A stretch of DNA of 64,000 bases from Vombatus ursinus (taxonomy: Eukaryota > Chordata > Mammalia > Diprotodontia > Vombatidae). Each line of letters begins with the position of its first letter. Within the stretch, counting starts at the first letter, position 1. The DNA is taken from the NCBI RefSeq assembly GCF_900497805.2, contig NW_020954630.1, positions 10,114,449-10,178,448 on the forward strand, in the 5' to 3' direction. The notes under the pieces were generated by a model that made no database searches, was not told where the DNA came from, and worked only from the letters and a program-made list of their open reading frames with translations. Below, piece by piece: positions 22,490-33,984 of this stretch. The position numbers and the translations under genes were made by a program.

Positions 22490-23560
22490 TTAATATATTC
22501 ACTGAAATAAATATTAAGAATATATTATGTGTAGAATATTGGACTTTCTAGTAAGGAATACAGAGGGAAAAATAAGATGTGATTCCTACCTTCAAGAAGC
22601 TTTAAATCTAGAAGGTGAGCTAAACAACATAAAGAATAACCATAACATAGGCAGTATTTGTTGACAGTTGCATGAATTGGCATGGAGAGCTAGAGGAGTT
22701 CAGATGAGGGAGAGAGTTCTTTGACCTTTTGGAGGAGGGGAATCTCTATCTAGAGTAGTACTGTCAGTAGAGAAGTAGGACTCACTTGAGAGTATTTCTT
22801 GACTCTATGGCAAGAGATGATAATTTGGCTTGAGTTCATGGATTTTAGCCTGAGTTTTTTTGTGTTATTTGACAGGTAAAACAAAATGTATCCTATATGA
22901 ATTGTTTTGTTAGGTTATGTGTTTTCAAAGGCTCCCTTTTTCCCTTTACTGTGGAACCTAGACATGAGCCACATCTTAACATTCCTAAGGGAAAACTTAG
23001 GAAGGGGTATAAGCAAAGTGAAAGTGCTTAATGAGAAATCTCTATGATTTATCCAATCCATGAAATCCCAGAGCTTTGGTGGTGAGCCACAGGGTATATT
23101 TTTGGGTGGAGTGATTGAATGCGAACCAGTGGAGAAGTTAGCATTTGATGATTGGCCAAAATTATAACATTCCAAGGCTGGAGAAGAGCCTATTTAAAAG
23201 GATGGCTTGAGCATAATCCCAAACTTGGAAAAGTGTGAAAATAGTGAGTCACCTAGTTCAGCTAAAACCTAGGATACTACTCCTAGCAAAATAGTAAGAG
23301 GTAAGCTTGGAAAGGGAAGGTTGCAGATAGAATGTGGAAGGCCTAGAATGCCAGGTTGATAGTTTTTGGTCTAAATAACGTTTGTTTGTTTTTTTTCATG
23401 ATGGGAGAGGTTAAAGGTAGGGAAAGAAGAGGTTACTACAATAGCTCAAGCAATAGATATTCTCCTGAGCCAGGATAGTAGCAAAGGGAATGAAAAGGAG
23501 GGGGTAGAGAAGAACAATATTGCAAAGGAAGATACTCAAGTCATCTTCTTCTGGGTGTTT
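22490..23560. repeat. Long decayed LINE-tail element
   Basis: Opens with 'actgaaataaatattaagaa' and 'cctaccttcaagaagcttta'; later 'gtggaaggcctagaatgcca' and 'ggttactacaatagctcaag' recall the distal part of the family ('...gggccttgaatgccag', 'gctattgcagtagtcca'). Much of the centre is unresolved. The minus 86-codon frame at 22915-23175 is not convincing. Confidence 0.45.
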
Positions 23561-23775
23561 TCAATCTGGAGCTCTATTTTGTCCATTTTTTTTCATTTTA
23601 AAGCACTAAGGTAATAACATATAAAACTGCGTTTGTGTAAAACTTTGAACTCTTTCAAGTGATGCCTCCCTATCTTTGTCAATGATTTTGCCACACAGCA
23701 ATCCTATGATATTGGGGCTTGAATTCTTTCTTATTTTGAGGAGCATCCAAGTTTAGCTTTGAAAAATGCAAAGGA

Positions 23776-23855
23776 TCCAGCCTCAGACACTTAATGCTTA
23801 CTAGCTGTGTGACCCTGGGCAAGTCACTTAACCCTGATTGCCTCACAAAAAAAAA
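23776..23855 (+). mobile_element. 5'-truncated young SINE with exact 15-bp target duplication
   Basis: gaaaaatgcaaagga occurs at 23761-23775 and 23856-23870. Between them lie 80 bp: 'tccagcctcagacacttaat', 'gctgtgtgaccctgggcaag', 'cacttaaccctgattgcctc' and an A-tail. The tRNA head is missing. The duplication is intact, so this is among the younger insertions here. Confidence 0.92.
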
Positions 23856-23870
23856 GAAAAATGCAAAGGA

Positions 23871-24499
23871 GAAACAGCGCTATAAATATACTTACCCCTT
23901 CTCTTCCCCCACAAAAAGAAAAAAAACAAATATTTGAACTTAAAAATTGGAGTATATGGTTCACTATCTGGCAAATGGAATAAAGCAAATAATTTTATCA
24001 AATCTTGATTTGAAAAAAAAAGAGAGTTATATATGTTTTTAACATTATTATCACTCCACTGATGCTTGTTTCCAGGGTGGAAACATATTTTTTCCTCTCA
24101 TCCTATCAAACTGTTAGCTTTAGTTCAATTACTTTAATAAGCCAGTTTCCATCTGGATAGATATTACTATTCAATTTCTAGGATGTATGAACCAGGAATT
24201 CATTTATTTTTGTTTCACTACTTAGCATCTGTTATTTTCTTTATCCTGGCATTCAAAGCTTGCTGTTATCTATATACACCCTTCCATTCAATTTTCCCCC
24301 CATACATTTGCCTTTATAATGCCAATGATCCAGCCAAACCAGCTTTTATTGTCCCCCTGAAACAGACCATTGAACAAAGAGGGGGCATTGATAAACCTTT
24401 GGAAAGTGTAGAAATGTCTTTTTCTTTTCCTGACAGTATTTGAAACATACTTTCATAGTGTTCAGTGAAACAAACAGAAACTGATTTATCACATAAAAA
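23871..24499. other. Unassigned AT-rich sequence
   Basis: An 86-codon plus frame (24183-24443) and an overlapping 89-codon minus frame are both unconvincing. No named repeat. Confidence 0.45.
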
Positions 24500-24740
24500 A
24501 TACTACATGCTATAAAGGGTAGAATTTTCTGGTGTGGGAGATATAGCATGTGCATAGGTAAGTAAATAGGTGGTAATTTAAGGTGGGAAAGAGCATTAAT
24601 GGCTAAAGGCATCATGGAAAGCTTCTCAGAGGTTTTGCACTATGAATGAGCCTTTCAAGAAGACAAGGATTCTGGGTAAAGGAGTTGAGGAAGGAGTGCT
24701 TGAGTACTATTAAAATAGTGCTACTGAGAAGAAAAGGTGA
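24500..24740. repeat. LINE-tail repeat, distal part
   Basis: 'ggaaagcttctcagaggttt' and 'caaggattctgggtaaagga' resemble the family segment that follows 'ggaaggcttc' in better copies. Confidence 0.4.
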
Positions 24741-24784
24741 TAAGAATCAACTAGGGCAGTGGAACTGCCAGTGAGAGAAAGAGG

Positions 24785-24915
24785 TGAATGAATGAATGAA
24801 ACATTCAGTAAGTGCTTATTTTATGTAAATCCTTGTTCTAAGTGCTGGGAACACAAATAGAAAAATAAGATAGTCCCTTTTCTCAAAGATACACAACACA
24901 TAAAAGGTTTCAGCT
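24785..24915. repeat. LINE-tail repeat, start
   Basis: A (GAAT)n run, 'cagtaagtgcttattttatg', 'gttctaagtgctgggaacac' and 'agatagtcccttttctcaaa' in the expected order. Confidence 0.6.
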
Positions 24916-25099
24916 GCAAGTGAGATGGAAAGGTCCCATAGTCCTTAGGGTGCACTCCAAATTAGATGGTAATGTCTTTTCTTGAATGTCATTTCCATTG
25001 AGAATATTATATCAATTTCTGATGATGAACTTTTTGACAGTGCCAAGGACTTTGGAGATAAGAACTTTCTTTTCTGGTTCTTCAATAGCTATGGCTATG

Positions 25100-25800
25100 C
25101 AGTCTCTATAGAATCTGTTACCAGGTCATATCTCTAGAGAGGTTGCTTCCACCAGACAATTGCTTTAGACACTGAAATGGAAGCAATGCCATTCCCAAGG
25201 TACAATATCCCCCTAATCTACCCATCTAGTATTCCTATCATTAAATGAAGTAGGTTAGTTTGCCATAAGTTAGTCTCCATTAAGCCAGATTAGCTTTTAA
25301 GATCACCACTTCCTTTTCTGGATGTGTACTAAATATCCTTTCAATAATACATGAAATGAAACCAAGGTCATTGACCTCAAACATGCAAACTCCATTCTTT
25401 CACCCTTTTAGAAAACTGAAGCAACATTTCCCTTTGCCTGTCCCTGCAGTGTCTCTCCCCCTTCTCCAGAATATTTCAAAGATCCCTGACAGTGACTCAA
25501 TAATCATAACTATTAGCATATAGTTCATCTGGGCCTGATAATTTTAACTCAGCTAGGGCAGTCAAGTACTTTCTTACTATCTTCCCATTAATCTTGGGTA
25601 TCAACACTATATTAGTCATTTTTTTTTTGTTCTGTAAATCAGTAAGGACCAATTTGCCATCAAGTATGATAACTGGAATGTATTTCAAAGGTATAGATGA
25701 GCTGTTGAGAGATATCCTTAATTTCCTTTTTCCCCCTTTGCTAATGATTAACTCAGGGCTAAAAGTGGAGGTAGTTACAACCATGATGAGGTATAGATTA
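25100..25800 (-). repeat. L3/CR1-type LINE ORF2 fossil
   Basis: A 95-codon minus-strand frame (25497-25784) includes IPKINGKIVRKYLTALAEL and LSGPDELYA. This matches the CR1-clade reverse transcriptase stretch in which 'I..E.V.EYL..LD..KS.GPDGIHPRVL' precedes the finger domain. Plus-strand landmarks 'gttcatctgggcctgata' and 'ttcaaagatccctgacagtg' agree. The region 25100-25490 ('gatcaccacttccttttctg') fits the same element but carries no long frame. Confidence 0.7.
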
Positions 25801-25830
25801 TATAATATATATTATATATATATTATTACA
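25797..25830. repeat. (TA)n microsatellite
   Basis: Short interrupted TA tract. Confidence 0.9.
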
Positions 25831-25834
25831 GAAT

Positions 25835-27000
25835 AATAACTAATAATTAATTGAACAAGTACTTCTCAGTACTTAATTTGTACAAGACACTGAAATAGTC
25901 CCTGTCTTTAGGGAACTTATCATTTAGTAGGCAATATAAAAGACATTCATAAATAACTTCAATCCAGAATATAATTTAGAATGAACTCCAAATCAGACCC
26001 TGGTTAACAAGATATGTAAGCAAGATGCTATGAGAATTCTTAGGAGGCTAAGATCACATCCACTTAAGAAGATCAAGGAAGACTTTATGGATGATGTAGG
26101 AATTAAGGTGGATTGTGAAGAATGGGTAGTATTTCCAGAAATACGAACAAAGGAGAACACCCTACACAGAAGAAATGGTCTAAACAAATGCTTGGAAGCA
26201 GGAATATATTTGACAATTTTTAGGGAATTGCTAGTGTGTTTGACTGGAGTAAAAATACATTAGAGTATAGACAGCTGGTGTTATAGTGGATAGAGCACTG
26301 GGCCTCAAGTCAGGAAGACCTGAGTTCAAATTTGGCCTCAGATTTTGGCAAACCATTTTACCTCTGTCTCAGTTTCTTCAACTGTAAACCTGGGATAATA
26401 ATAACACCTACCTCCCACAATTGTAAGGATCAAATAAGATAATGTTTATAAAGTGCTTAGCATAGTGCCCAACATATAGTAGGTGCTATGTAAATGTTAA
26501 CTACTAAACTAGATTGTGAGTAAATAGTATGAGATTAACTGGGATGCCAGTCTAAGGAACTTTGACTACCATGCTAAGGAAGCTAGAATTTATTTAGTAA
26601 ACCATTGTAAGCATTTTATAAATACCTGATGATTGACTGAGTGCTAGAATAAAATGATTGGCACTGAATTTAGAATTGTTAATATGGTATTAAGACATCT
26701 AGTAGGATATATTGGAAAAGAGAAACTAGAGGTAGATAGATTGACTAGGAGAGCATTTCAATAGTCCTACTAAGAGGCAATAAGGGCTTGAGCTAGAGTA
26801 GTAACAAGGGAAATGTTAAGGAAGGGAGAAATGCAAGAAATCTTATAAAGAGAGAATCAAAAGGACTTGATGACTAATTATATGTGAGAAGGAAGATTAA
26901 AAAAAAACTTTGAAGTTGTCATCAAGAGTGCCTGGAAGAATTGTGGTGCCATTGAGAGTAATAGAGGAGTTAAGAGGAGAATTTTGGAGAAAAAAATCCA
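25835..27000. repeat. Long LINE-tail element split by a MIR
   Basis: First part 25835-26262: 'gacactgaaatagtccctgt', 'ggaagactttatggatgatg', 'ggaattaaggtgg', 'aaatgcttggaagcagg'. Second part 26509-27000: 'gcatttcaatagtcctact', 'gggcttgagctagagtagta', 'aggacttgatgac', 'gtgcctggaagaattgtggt'. Together they give the longest view of this family in the window. The 77-codon plus frame at 26030-26263 lies within it and is probably chance. Confidence 0.6.
26268..26508 (+). repeat. MIR-type SINE nested in LINE-tail element
   Basis: Complete sense copy: 'atagtggatagagcactggg', 'gtcaggaagacctgagttca', 'ctacctcccacaattgtaag', 'cccaacatatagtaggtgct'. Confidence 0.88.
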
Positions 27001-27445
27001 CATGGCATAGTGGAAGGAATTATTAGTACCAGAGGGCATGGTTTCAAAATCCTAGCTCTACTCCTTCTTTCTTATGTGTACCTGGACAAGGTTTTTTAAT
27101 AAAAATATAATAATAATAATAATAGTAATAAATTATTAAGCAACTATTGTGTACCAGTCACTACACAAGGTTTTTTAATAAAAATATAATAATAATAATA
27201 ATAATAATAATAGTAATAAATTATTAAGCAACTATTGTGTACCAGGCACTACTGCTATAAGCAGTGGGGATGCAAAGAAAGGTCTGCAAAACCTAGTGAT
27301 TTAATGATAATAATAATAATAATAATAATGACTAGAATTTCTTCAGTGTTTTCAGATTTGCAGACTGTTTTATGTATGCTATTGGAATTGGTTGTCACAA
27401 TAACCTGAACTTCTTTGGGCCATAGTTTTCTCATTTCTAAAATAA
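27001..27445 (+). repeat. MIR3 split by AT-rich tandem-duplicated insert
   Basis: 'ggcatagtggaaggaattat' to 'gtacctggac' (27001-27085) and 'gaacttctttgggccatagt' to 'taagtgc' (27410-27445) read as one MIR3. Between them lie (TAA)n tracts, a LINE-tail piece ('ttattaagcaactattgtgt') and antisense MIR-like DNA (about 27304-27390). Confidence 0.55.
27086..27252. repeat. 79-bp tandem duplication containing (TAA)n
   Basis: Unit 1 is 27086-27164; unit 2 is 27165-27252. Both start 'acaaggttttttaataaaaa' and end 'attgtgtaccagkcactac'. Unit 2 differs by three extra TAA triplets and one substitution, so the duplication is recent. Confidence 0.93.
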
Positions 27446-27449
27446 GTGC

Positions 27450-27755
27450 ATTTGTGGTAAAAGTGAAAACAACGGACTTGGAGTCAAGAAATGAGGGCTC
27501 AAATCTTTCCTCATATACTACCTATGCAAGTGAGGACATGCAGTTTTGTTCATTGTGCCTGTCTGTGGAGGCAGCCAGGAGTAGTAGAAAGAATAGCTGT
27601 GGAATAAAAAAAATCACCCAAATTCTGCTTCTAAAACTATCTGTGTAATCTTGGGTAAGTCTCTTCACCTTTTTAAGCCTGTTTCCTCATATATAAGAGG
27701 AGTAGATGGAAGACCTCTAAGGTCCTGTTCAGCTCTGAGTTTATGTTCTTATGAT
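27450..27755 (+). repeat. Two consecutive MIR3-type SINEs
   Basis: 27450-27562 is a 5' part ('acggacttggagtcaagaaa'). 27566-27755 is a second copy with a full tail ('tctgtgtaatcttgggtaag', 'gaagacctctaaggtcctgt', 'cagctctgagttta'). Confidence 0.7.
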
Positions 27756-27905
27756 GAGTTACTGATCACAGAGTAGAAGTTAAAATTGAAAGAAGGCAAA
27801 TTTATTGCCTTGAGAAATGATGGCTTTCCCCTCCTTGGAAGTCTTCAAAGCATAGGCTTGGTGACTATTTGTCTGATTCATAATGGTGATGATTCCTTTT
27901 GTGTC

Positions 27906-28154
27906 TAATAAATCATAGTGATAGCTAGAATTTATATAGTGTTTTAAGGTTTGTGAAATACTTTATGTATGTTAATTCATTTCATCCTCAGAACAATCCT
28001 GTGAGGCAGTTGGTACCCCATTTTGGAGATAAGGAAACTGAGGTTAAGTGACTTACTCAGGTCATACCACTAGTAAGTGACTGAGTCAGAATTCAAATTC
28101 AGGTTCTCTAGCTTTCAAGTCCTACAATCTATCTAGTGTGCCACTAAACTGCTC
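27906..28154 (-). repeat. MIR-type SINE, antisense, near full length
   Basis: 'gctagaatttatatagtgtt', 'catcctcagaacaatcctgt', 'taaggaaactgaggttaagt' and 'gtgccactaaactgc'. Confidence 0.87.
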
Positions 28155-28639
28155 ATATGTGAGCTAGAAGGCTACATGATTATTGAAAAAATTAAACCTA
28201 ATCATATATGCAAAAACTCCTGGAAAGCATATAATGAAACAATATGTGATTATTAGTACATGTGGCTGGGAATGTGGAAGTAGATGAACAGATAGGTAGA
28301 CAAAGGACAGGAAGAGACAAATAAATGTCACTTCCTCATTTCCCTATTTCTAATGTACCACAGCTGGTCCATATTCTGTTATTTATTTAGAAGAACTAGG
28401 CAGCACTAAGCTAGAGATTCTATTATTTATATGTCAGAATATGACTTTAGAGCTATAATGTATCCTTGTTTGTTTTAGTGAAAGCAACTCCCTACATAAG
28501 ACTGTGAAACCCAGTCTTTATTGCTGATCAGCACCATGGAGAGCAACAACATATCTTTTAGGTGAATGGTCGCAAGGAAAAAAAATAAGGAAGCTGGAAA
28601 CAAGCTAAATATTACTGGCCCTATCATTTCCCAACAAAT
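28155..28639. other. Unassigned sequence
   Basis: No gene or named repeat. A 96-codon minus frame (28475-28765) begins in this region and has no recognisable domain. Confidence 0.45.
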
Positions 28640-29200
28640 ATATGGCATTTTTATCTTTGTGCATTTTGATGACGCATAACACTGATTACAAAGTATCCCA
28701 GCTGGTAATAAGTTCACTTCATTTTTTTCAAATACGTTTTTTATGTTGTTCACAGATGAATCCAATTAGCATATCATTGTGGCTGATTAAATATGCCTCA
28801 TGTAAATTTACATGTCAAAATACATACTGTACTTAAACAAATAGACAAGGTTGCCAGGCTTCTGTAAACAGCTTTGCATGCATAAGCTAACTCCCAAATA
28901 CAAAGGCTTAAATTTAAATTTGCAATGACTACCTGAACAAAGATAGAGGGGGAGAGAGACAGAAAAGGTACTGTTACTCATGCATGAAGTGAGAGAATGA
29001 ATATAGACATTTGTCTCTCTTTGTCTCTGACGAAAAACTATTGACAAGAGATTCTCCATCTGCATATGAGGCTGTCACGTCAGATTAGCTCATCAGGTAA
29101 TGGAAATTTGGCCTCTGATCCAGAAAAGGTCCCTATGCACTATGAATGGGGACTGCTTCAAAGAGATTGTATTATCTTAGACAGCAGGATTAAATTAATA
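28640..29200. promoter_or_regulatory. Candidate conserved non-coding element
   Basis: A repeat-free stretch dense in AT-core transcription factor words: 'ccaattagcatatcatt', 'gctgattaaatatg', the perfect 16-bp palindrome catgtaaatttacatg at 28799-28814 (two inverted TGTAAA forkhead-like sites), 'tgtcacgtcag' at about 29072 (CRE-like) and 'gattagctcatcaggtaatg'. This texture is typical of conserved enhancers, but conservation cannot be seen in one genome. Confidence 0.3.
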
Positions 29201-30690
29201 TGGGAATGACTTCTACCGGAAGAAAATTTTTTTTTGTTAAACATGTGCTAATGTTTATTATGCATAGCATCCACTTATCATAAATGATCTTTCCAGATAC
29301 TTTGCTCATTGGTTTCTGACCCTCTTTTCAAAGGGAAAAACCCCCACAGATGAAGTTTAGACAGTAAAGGTTAAAGAAAAACAAAAGAACTGACTGATTT
29401 TCTCTTTAAAAAAGTGATCTGAGCTATTTTGGATCTTGTTAGAAATGATCTGAAAGCAAGCAGAAAACAATCTAGCTATTCACCATCGAAATCATTCTGC
29501 CTCTCTGGTGAAAGCACTGTAGGCTTTGGTATTATAAAATGAGTGCAAATAGGGGGAAAAAACCTCATAATTTCCAGTTTCTTCATGACTAGAAAGATTC
29601 TGTCTATTTCACAATCCTCATAGACTTGATGGAAAAACTACAACTCTCTAGAACCTCTTGAATATAAGATCACCTCAATAAAAGTGATTTTAATAGAATG
29701 ACCTGGAACTGACTTTTGTGGTTGAGCAGTTCAATGGCTCTCTGCACAGGCATCTCAGAGAGCAAGCCCCTCATTCAGAGACAAATGACATCAAGGTAAC
29801 AACTTCTGGTTATTAAAAGAAGCTAAATATTCAAAGTGAAATGGTGAGAAAATTATATGACTCAAAAAGGGGAACATGTGAGGAATAGTAATATAAAGAG
29901 GGACAAAACAAAGTTCAGGGTCTGGATCCTTCTAAAAGTCAATTCAAATGCTTCATCCTACACCAAAATCTTCCATCTCAGTGCTGTGTCAGTAAGTGGG
30001 ACTAGCTTTCATGAATCCTCTGGTCTACATAATTAATGTGGGAAAGGCAAAAGAGCTTAATCAGCAAAGATAAAAAAGAACTGGCCAGCCTCTTCTTAGA
30101 ACACCAGGTATAGGTCTAACATCCACAATATAAAAGAAGTGTGCAGAACTTCAATTACATGTTTAGGTCTTTTTCTATCATGTCCTATTATGAAGTATTA
30201 TGAAGATTGAAATTATTTAATCCAAGGGAACAAAATGTAGACGGTAAGACTATATCTGAAAAGATGTATATAAATTTCTCATCAATTGAATCAATTTTAA
30301 ACACATTGTGAAAGCATTTAAGGGAATCCTTTAACTGTGATGTTTTGTAAATTAAAAAAAGGTTGAAGAAGCAGAACCATCTTACAATTAATATTTTATG
30401 AGATCGAGATTTTAAATTTTTCTGTTTACTTAAAATAGGGTTCATCAGTAAGGTAGCAACAAAAATAATAGCTTTCCAATACATGAAAAGTATGTCAGCC
30501 GACTCCCATATCTATGAACCAAATAAAAAATGACTAAAGCACTGTATAATTAAGCATAAGGAAGAGAGAGAGGTGATGATAATTAAATAATGAAATGGCA
30601 TACCACACATTCTCCTTCACTACAGATTTTCAAAAGTACTTGACTGCCAGTAACATGATAGAGATCTCAGGATCTCAAAGCCAAAGGGTA
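29201..30690. other. Unassigned, repeat-poor sequence
   Basis: No gene or named repeat. The 98-codon minus frame at 30188-30484 shows no recognisable domain. Confidence 0.5.
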
Positions 30691-30694
30691 CCCC

Positions 30695-30852
30695 AGAGGC
30701 CAGTGTGGTATAGTGGAAAGAGTTCTGGACTTGGATTCAGGAAGGAACCAGGTTAAAATTCTTCCTCGATGCATTGCATGAACCTAAAGGAGCTAGTTAG
30801 ATTTTATGAGTCTCAATTTCCTCATCTGTAAAAAAAGGATAAGTGTACATAG

Positions 30853-30895
<43 letters not shown>

Positions 30896-30962
30896 GTAAA
30901 TGGCAAACCCCTCCAGTATCTTTGCCAAGAAAAACCCAAATGGAGTCACCAACAAATATGTT
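30695..30962 (+). repeat. Mar1-type SINE with internal (CA)n
   Basis: Head and body 'gtggtatagtggaaagagtt', 'caatttcctcatctgtaaaa'; then a (CA)n tract at 30854-30893 replaces the usual 'tgagctggagaagga' segment; then the RTE-type tail 'aaatggcaaacccctccagt', 'atctttgccaagaaaaaccc'. Confidence 0.82.
30854..30893. repeat. (CA)20 microsatellite
   Basis: Forty uninterrupted bases of CA repeat inside Mar1; probably length-polymorphic. Confidence 0.97.
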
Positions 30963-31034
30963 ATTTTCCTGTATAAATAGTCTTGTCATTTTAATGTAGT
31001 TCATACATATCTAAACAGTAAAGTTCTCTAAATT

Positions 31035-31676
31035 ATCTCTGACCTGTGGTTAAGCAGTCTCTACTTGAAGACCTCCAGTGAAGAAGCCATGACAGCTGCC
31101 AAGGCATGCTACTCGACTTTTGGAGAGCTCTTAATGTCATAAGAATTTGTGTCAAGCCTAAACTTATATCTCTGCAGATTCTACCTTTTGCCCTCGACTC
31201 TGTTCTTAGACTCTAAGAACAAATCTAATCTACCTTCCCTATGACAGTCATTTAGGCACTTGAGGACTGCTATCATTACATCTTGATCACCATTCTCTGG
31301 ATGTACTCCAGTTTGTGAATTTATGTCCACACCTGTGATATCATCCATGTAGGGAGATTGAAAATGGGGAGACTCACTCTGCCAATGAAAATCATCATCT
31401 GTTCTGCAACATATATTTTAAACAGTTGCTTTGGCCACTGAAAAGTTAAGTTACCAGTGCAGAGTCACAGAGGTATATGTCAAAGGGAGGAAATGAACTT
31501 AGGTTCTCTTGACCTCAAGGCCAGTTCCCTATTCACTGTGCTATGCTGCTTCCTATAAGAATGGCACCCTGAAGATAATAGAGCATTCCAGATAGTGCCT
31601 GAGTAAGGGAGGAGGGCTATTACCTCTGTCATTCTAAACACAAAGCATCTATTGATGCAGCTTAAGACTGCATTCA
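31035..31676 (-). repeat. L3/CR1-type LINE, antisense, with a MIR inside
   Basis: 'tctacttgaagacctccagt', 'cttttggagagctctta', 'gaggactgctatcattacat', 'ttctctggatgtactccagt' and 'gatgcagcttaagactgcat' follow the antisense order of the amniote CR1/L3 3' region. An antisense MIR occupies about 31400-31555. The element continues past the L1 at 31677-32118. Confidence 0.72.
31400..31555 (-). repeat. MIR-type SINE in L3/CR1
   Basis: 'aaaagttaagttaccagtgc', 'agagtcacagaggtatatgt', 'cttaggttctcttgacctca' and 'tgctatgctgcttcc': decayed antisense order. Confidence 0.6.
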
Positions 31677-32118
31677 CAGTTGAACAAGTTGTGGTATATG
31701 AACATAATGGAATATTATTGGGCTATCAGAAATGATGAGCAAGTGGATTTCAGAAAAACCTGGAAAAACTTACATGAACTGATGCTGAGTGAAGTGAGCA
31801 GAACCAGAAGAACATTGTACAAGTAACGGCATCATTGCATGATGATCATCTTTGAATGACTTAACTGTCCTCAGATACAATGATCCATGACAGTTCCAAA
31901 GGACTCATGATGAAAAATGCTCTCCATTTCATAACATGACTAATATGGAAATATGTTTTACATGATTGCACATATATAACCTATATCAAACTGCTTGCTG
32001 TCTTAGGGAGGGAAGAGGTGGAGAAAGGAGGGAGAAAATTTAAAACTCAAAGTTTTTTTTTTTAAATATCAAAATTTCTCTCTACATGTGGTTGGAAAAA
32101 AAAACACTATTAAAAAAA
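31677..32118 (+). mobile_element. 5'-truncated L1 with 10-bp target duplication
   Basis: actgcattca flanks the element at 31667-31676 and 32119-32128. The insert has the marsupial L1 ORF2 end and 3' UTR: 'gttgtggtatatgaacataa', 'tggaatattattgggctat', 'tgaactgatgctgagtgaag', 'gcagaaccagaagaacattg', 'gcttgctgtcttagggaggg' and an A-rich end. The related L3/CR1 copy at 33985-34280 lacks the insert and has a single copy of the target word. Confidence 0.9.
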
Positions 32119-32320
32119 ACTGCATTCATTTTTTGGTAATCATATCTCACCAATGACTCCTACTGACCAGGACATGTATTAAAGTATAAATCAAGTTTTC
32201 AGAGTTAAGTAGTATATGCTAAAGAGTTCAATAGAGAGTAAGTTCCTAAAGTACAGCACCATATCTCTTTAATTCAGTTTGTGAAATATTTAGCATAGAA
32301 TCATGGGTAAGCATGATTTT
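32119..32320 (-). repeat. L3/CR1 continuation and adjoining duplicated sequence
   Basis: 'ggtaatcatatctcaccaat' continues the L3/CR1 interrupted by L1. From about 32180 to 32320 the sequence ('gagttcaatagagagtaagt', 'agaatcatgggtaagcat') has a homologue at 34145-34280. Confidence 0.65.
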
Positions 32321-33984
32321 AATGATAAACATGAGATCCTATTAGATAGTTAGGGAATGCACCAGACCTATAGCAGTTCTTTCCAGTTTTAGGACTCTAG
32401 AATGCTCCAGAAAAAGAAATGGGGATTTCATGTCCCTTTTTGTGCTGAAGGAGAGTGGAGTGATGATCAATGAAACAAGGGGCGTAGTTTATTCTACCAA
32501 TATCCCATTGGCTTAGACCACAGGCCAATTCTCTCATTAAGTATTTCTGGCTTCTGGACCCCATAGGTATGAAACTCTAAAATAAGAGATTTTAATCTAT
32601 AGATTTTTTAAAATTTACTTAAGGTTTTTCTACTTAGGTTGTTTTTTTAAACATCTGCAAAACAGAATTTGGATATTTACATTCAATACAATGTAGTACT
32701 AGATTTAAAGAACTGGCAGTTTTCATTTTTAGAAAGCCCTCTTTAAAAACAACAATTACTTAATTTTCTCTCAATGACTTTCTTTTTACCAATTTTAGCT
32801 TATATTCAATGAGCACAAATTTTACTCTTTTAAAAATTCCTCATTAATTCCTCCTTAAAATCTCTACCTTTTTTTCTCTGCCTATTCCCTAAATGAAATA
32901 GGAAGTTTCTTTACTGACATCTATTCCAGAAGAGCGGATTCTGTTTTCAGATAACTTCATATATATTTGTCTTCTGAAATTGGGGATTATAATTGCTAGT
33001 GAGGACAGAGATAATTTAAGAAGAAACAACCATCCATACCTTAGAACCTTTATTTACTATTGCTTTTTTATTNNNNNNNNNNCATTACTCTTGTCCCCTG
33101 ACACTGAGATAGCAAGGTCACAGTTTTATATGATCCTGGGGTGAGAAAAATAAATGATGGCCACAAAAACTAAAGTTTACCTCACTATGGCCCGGTTTTG
33201 GGGGCAAAGAAACTTAATTCTGAAAACTGGAACAAAGATGGAGAATGAGACCAATCATGGTTTTCTTAATTAATTAATTAATAAATACCCTTAGAACTTT
33301 TGTAATGAAAAATTCCATGTCAATTCCCTTATTTTCTCAGCTACCATGAGAACTTCTAGAATATTCAGCACAGACAAACTATTCTGGCTTCCATTAGAGC
33401 TCTATGAAATTATTTCTTAAGATTGGAGACCTCTCTGAATCCATCACCAATACCCACTCAGACACTCTAAACTGGAGAAGTACGATCACTCCTTATCTTA
33501 TAAATCTAGGAACAAAAAAAGAATATGCCTGTTAATGATTCCTTAAATTCCTTTAATCCAGGAATGGATTTTAGATTTTTTCCTTCCAATTTGTACAAAA
33601 TCACCATCAAAGAGCATTCATAATTGCAGTATTTCTACCACACTCAAAAAAACCCAAATCAAATCCCACTTCAACAAATATAATTACAGCAAGAAAATCA
33701 CTATACCAAAAAGATATCTAACTCTTATTTACTGGTACAAAGAACAAAGTGTGTGTGCATTTTAAAAATATCATTACAATAAAACTCTCTAGTATGAATA
33801 ATTCAGTACAAAAGATTTCTCTCATTTGCACCCTTTATTCTTTATCCATATACTCATTGCTTATTACAATAGAGGAGAGGAAGTCTAAAGCTCTATAAAA
33901 ATATAAGGTATTATTTTTATTATAATGAAACAATGTAGGCTAATGGTGACCAAAGACCCCACCTTCTCATCATGACTAGCAAGA
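32321..33984. other. Unassigned AT-rich sequence with a 10-N gap
   Basis: N at 33073-33082. A short (TTAA)n lies near 33268-33285. No coding frame over 60 codons and no named repeat. Confidence 0.5.
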
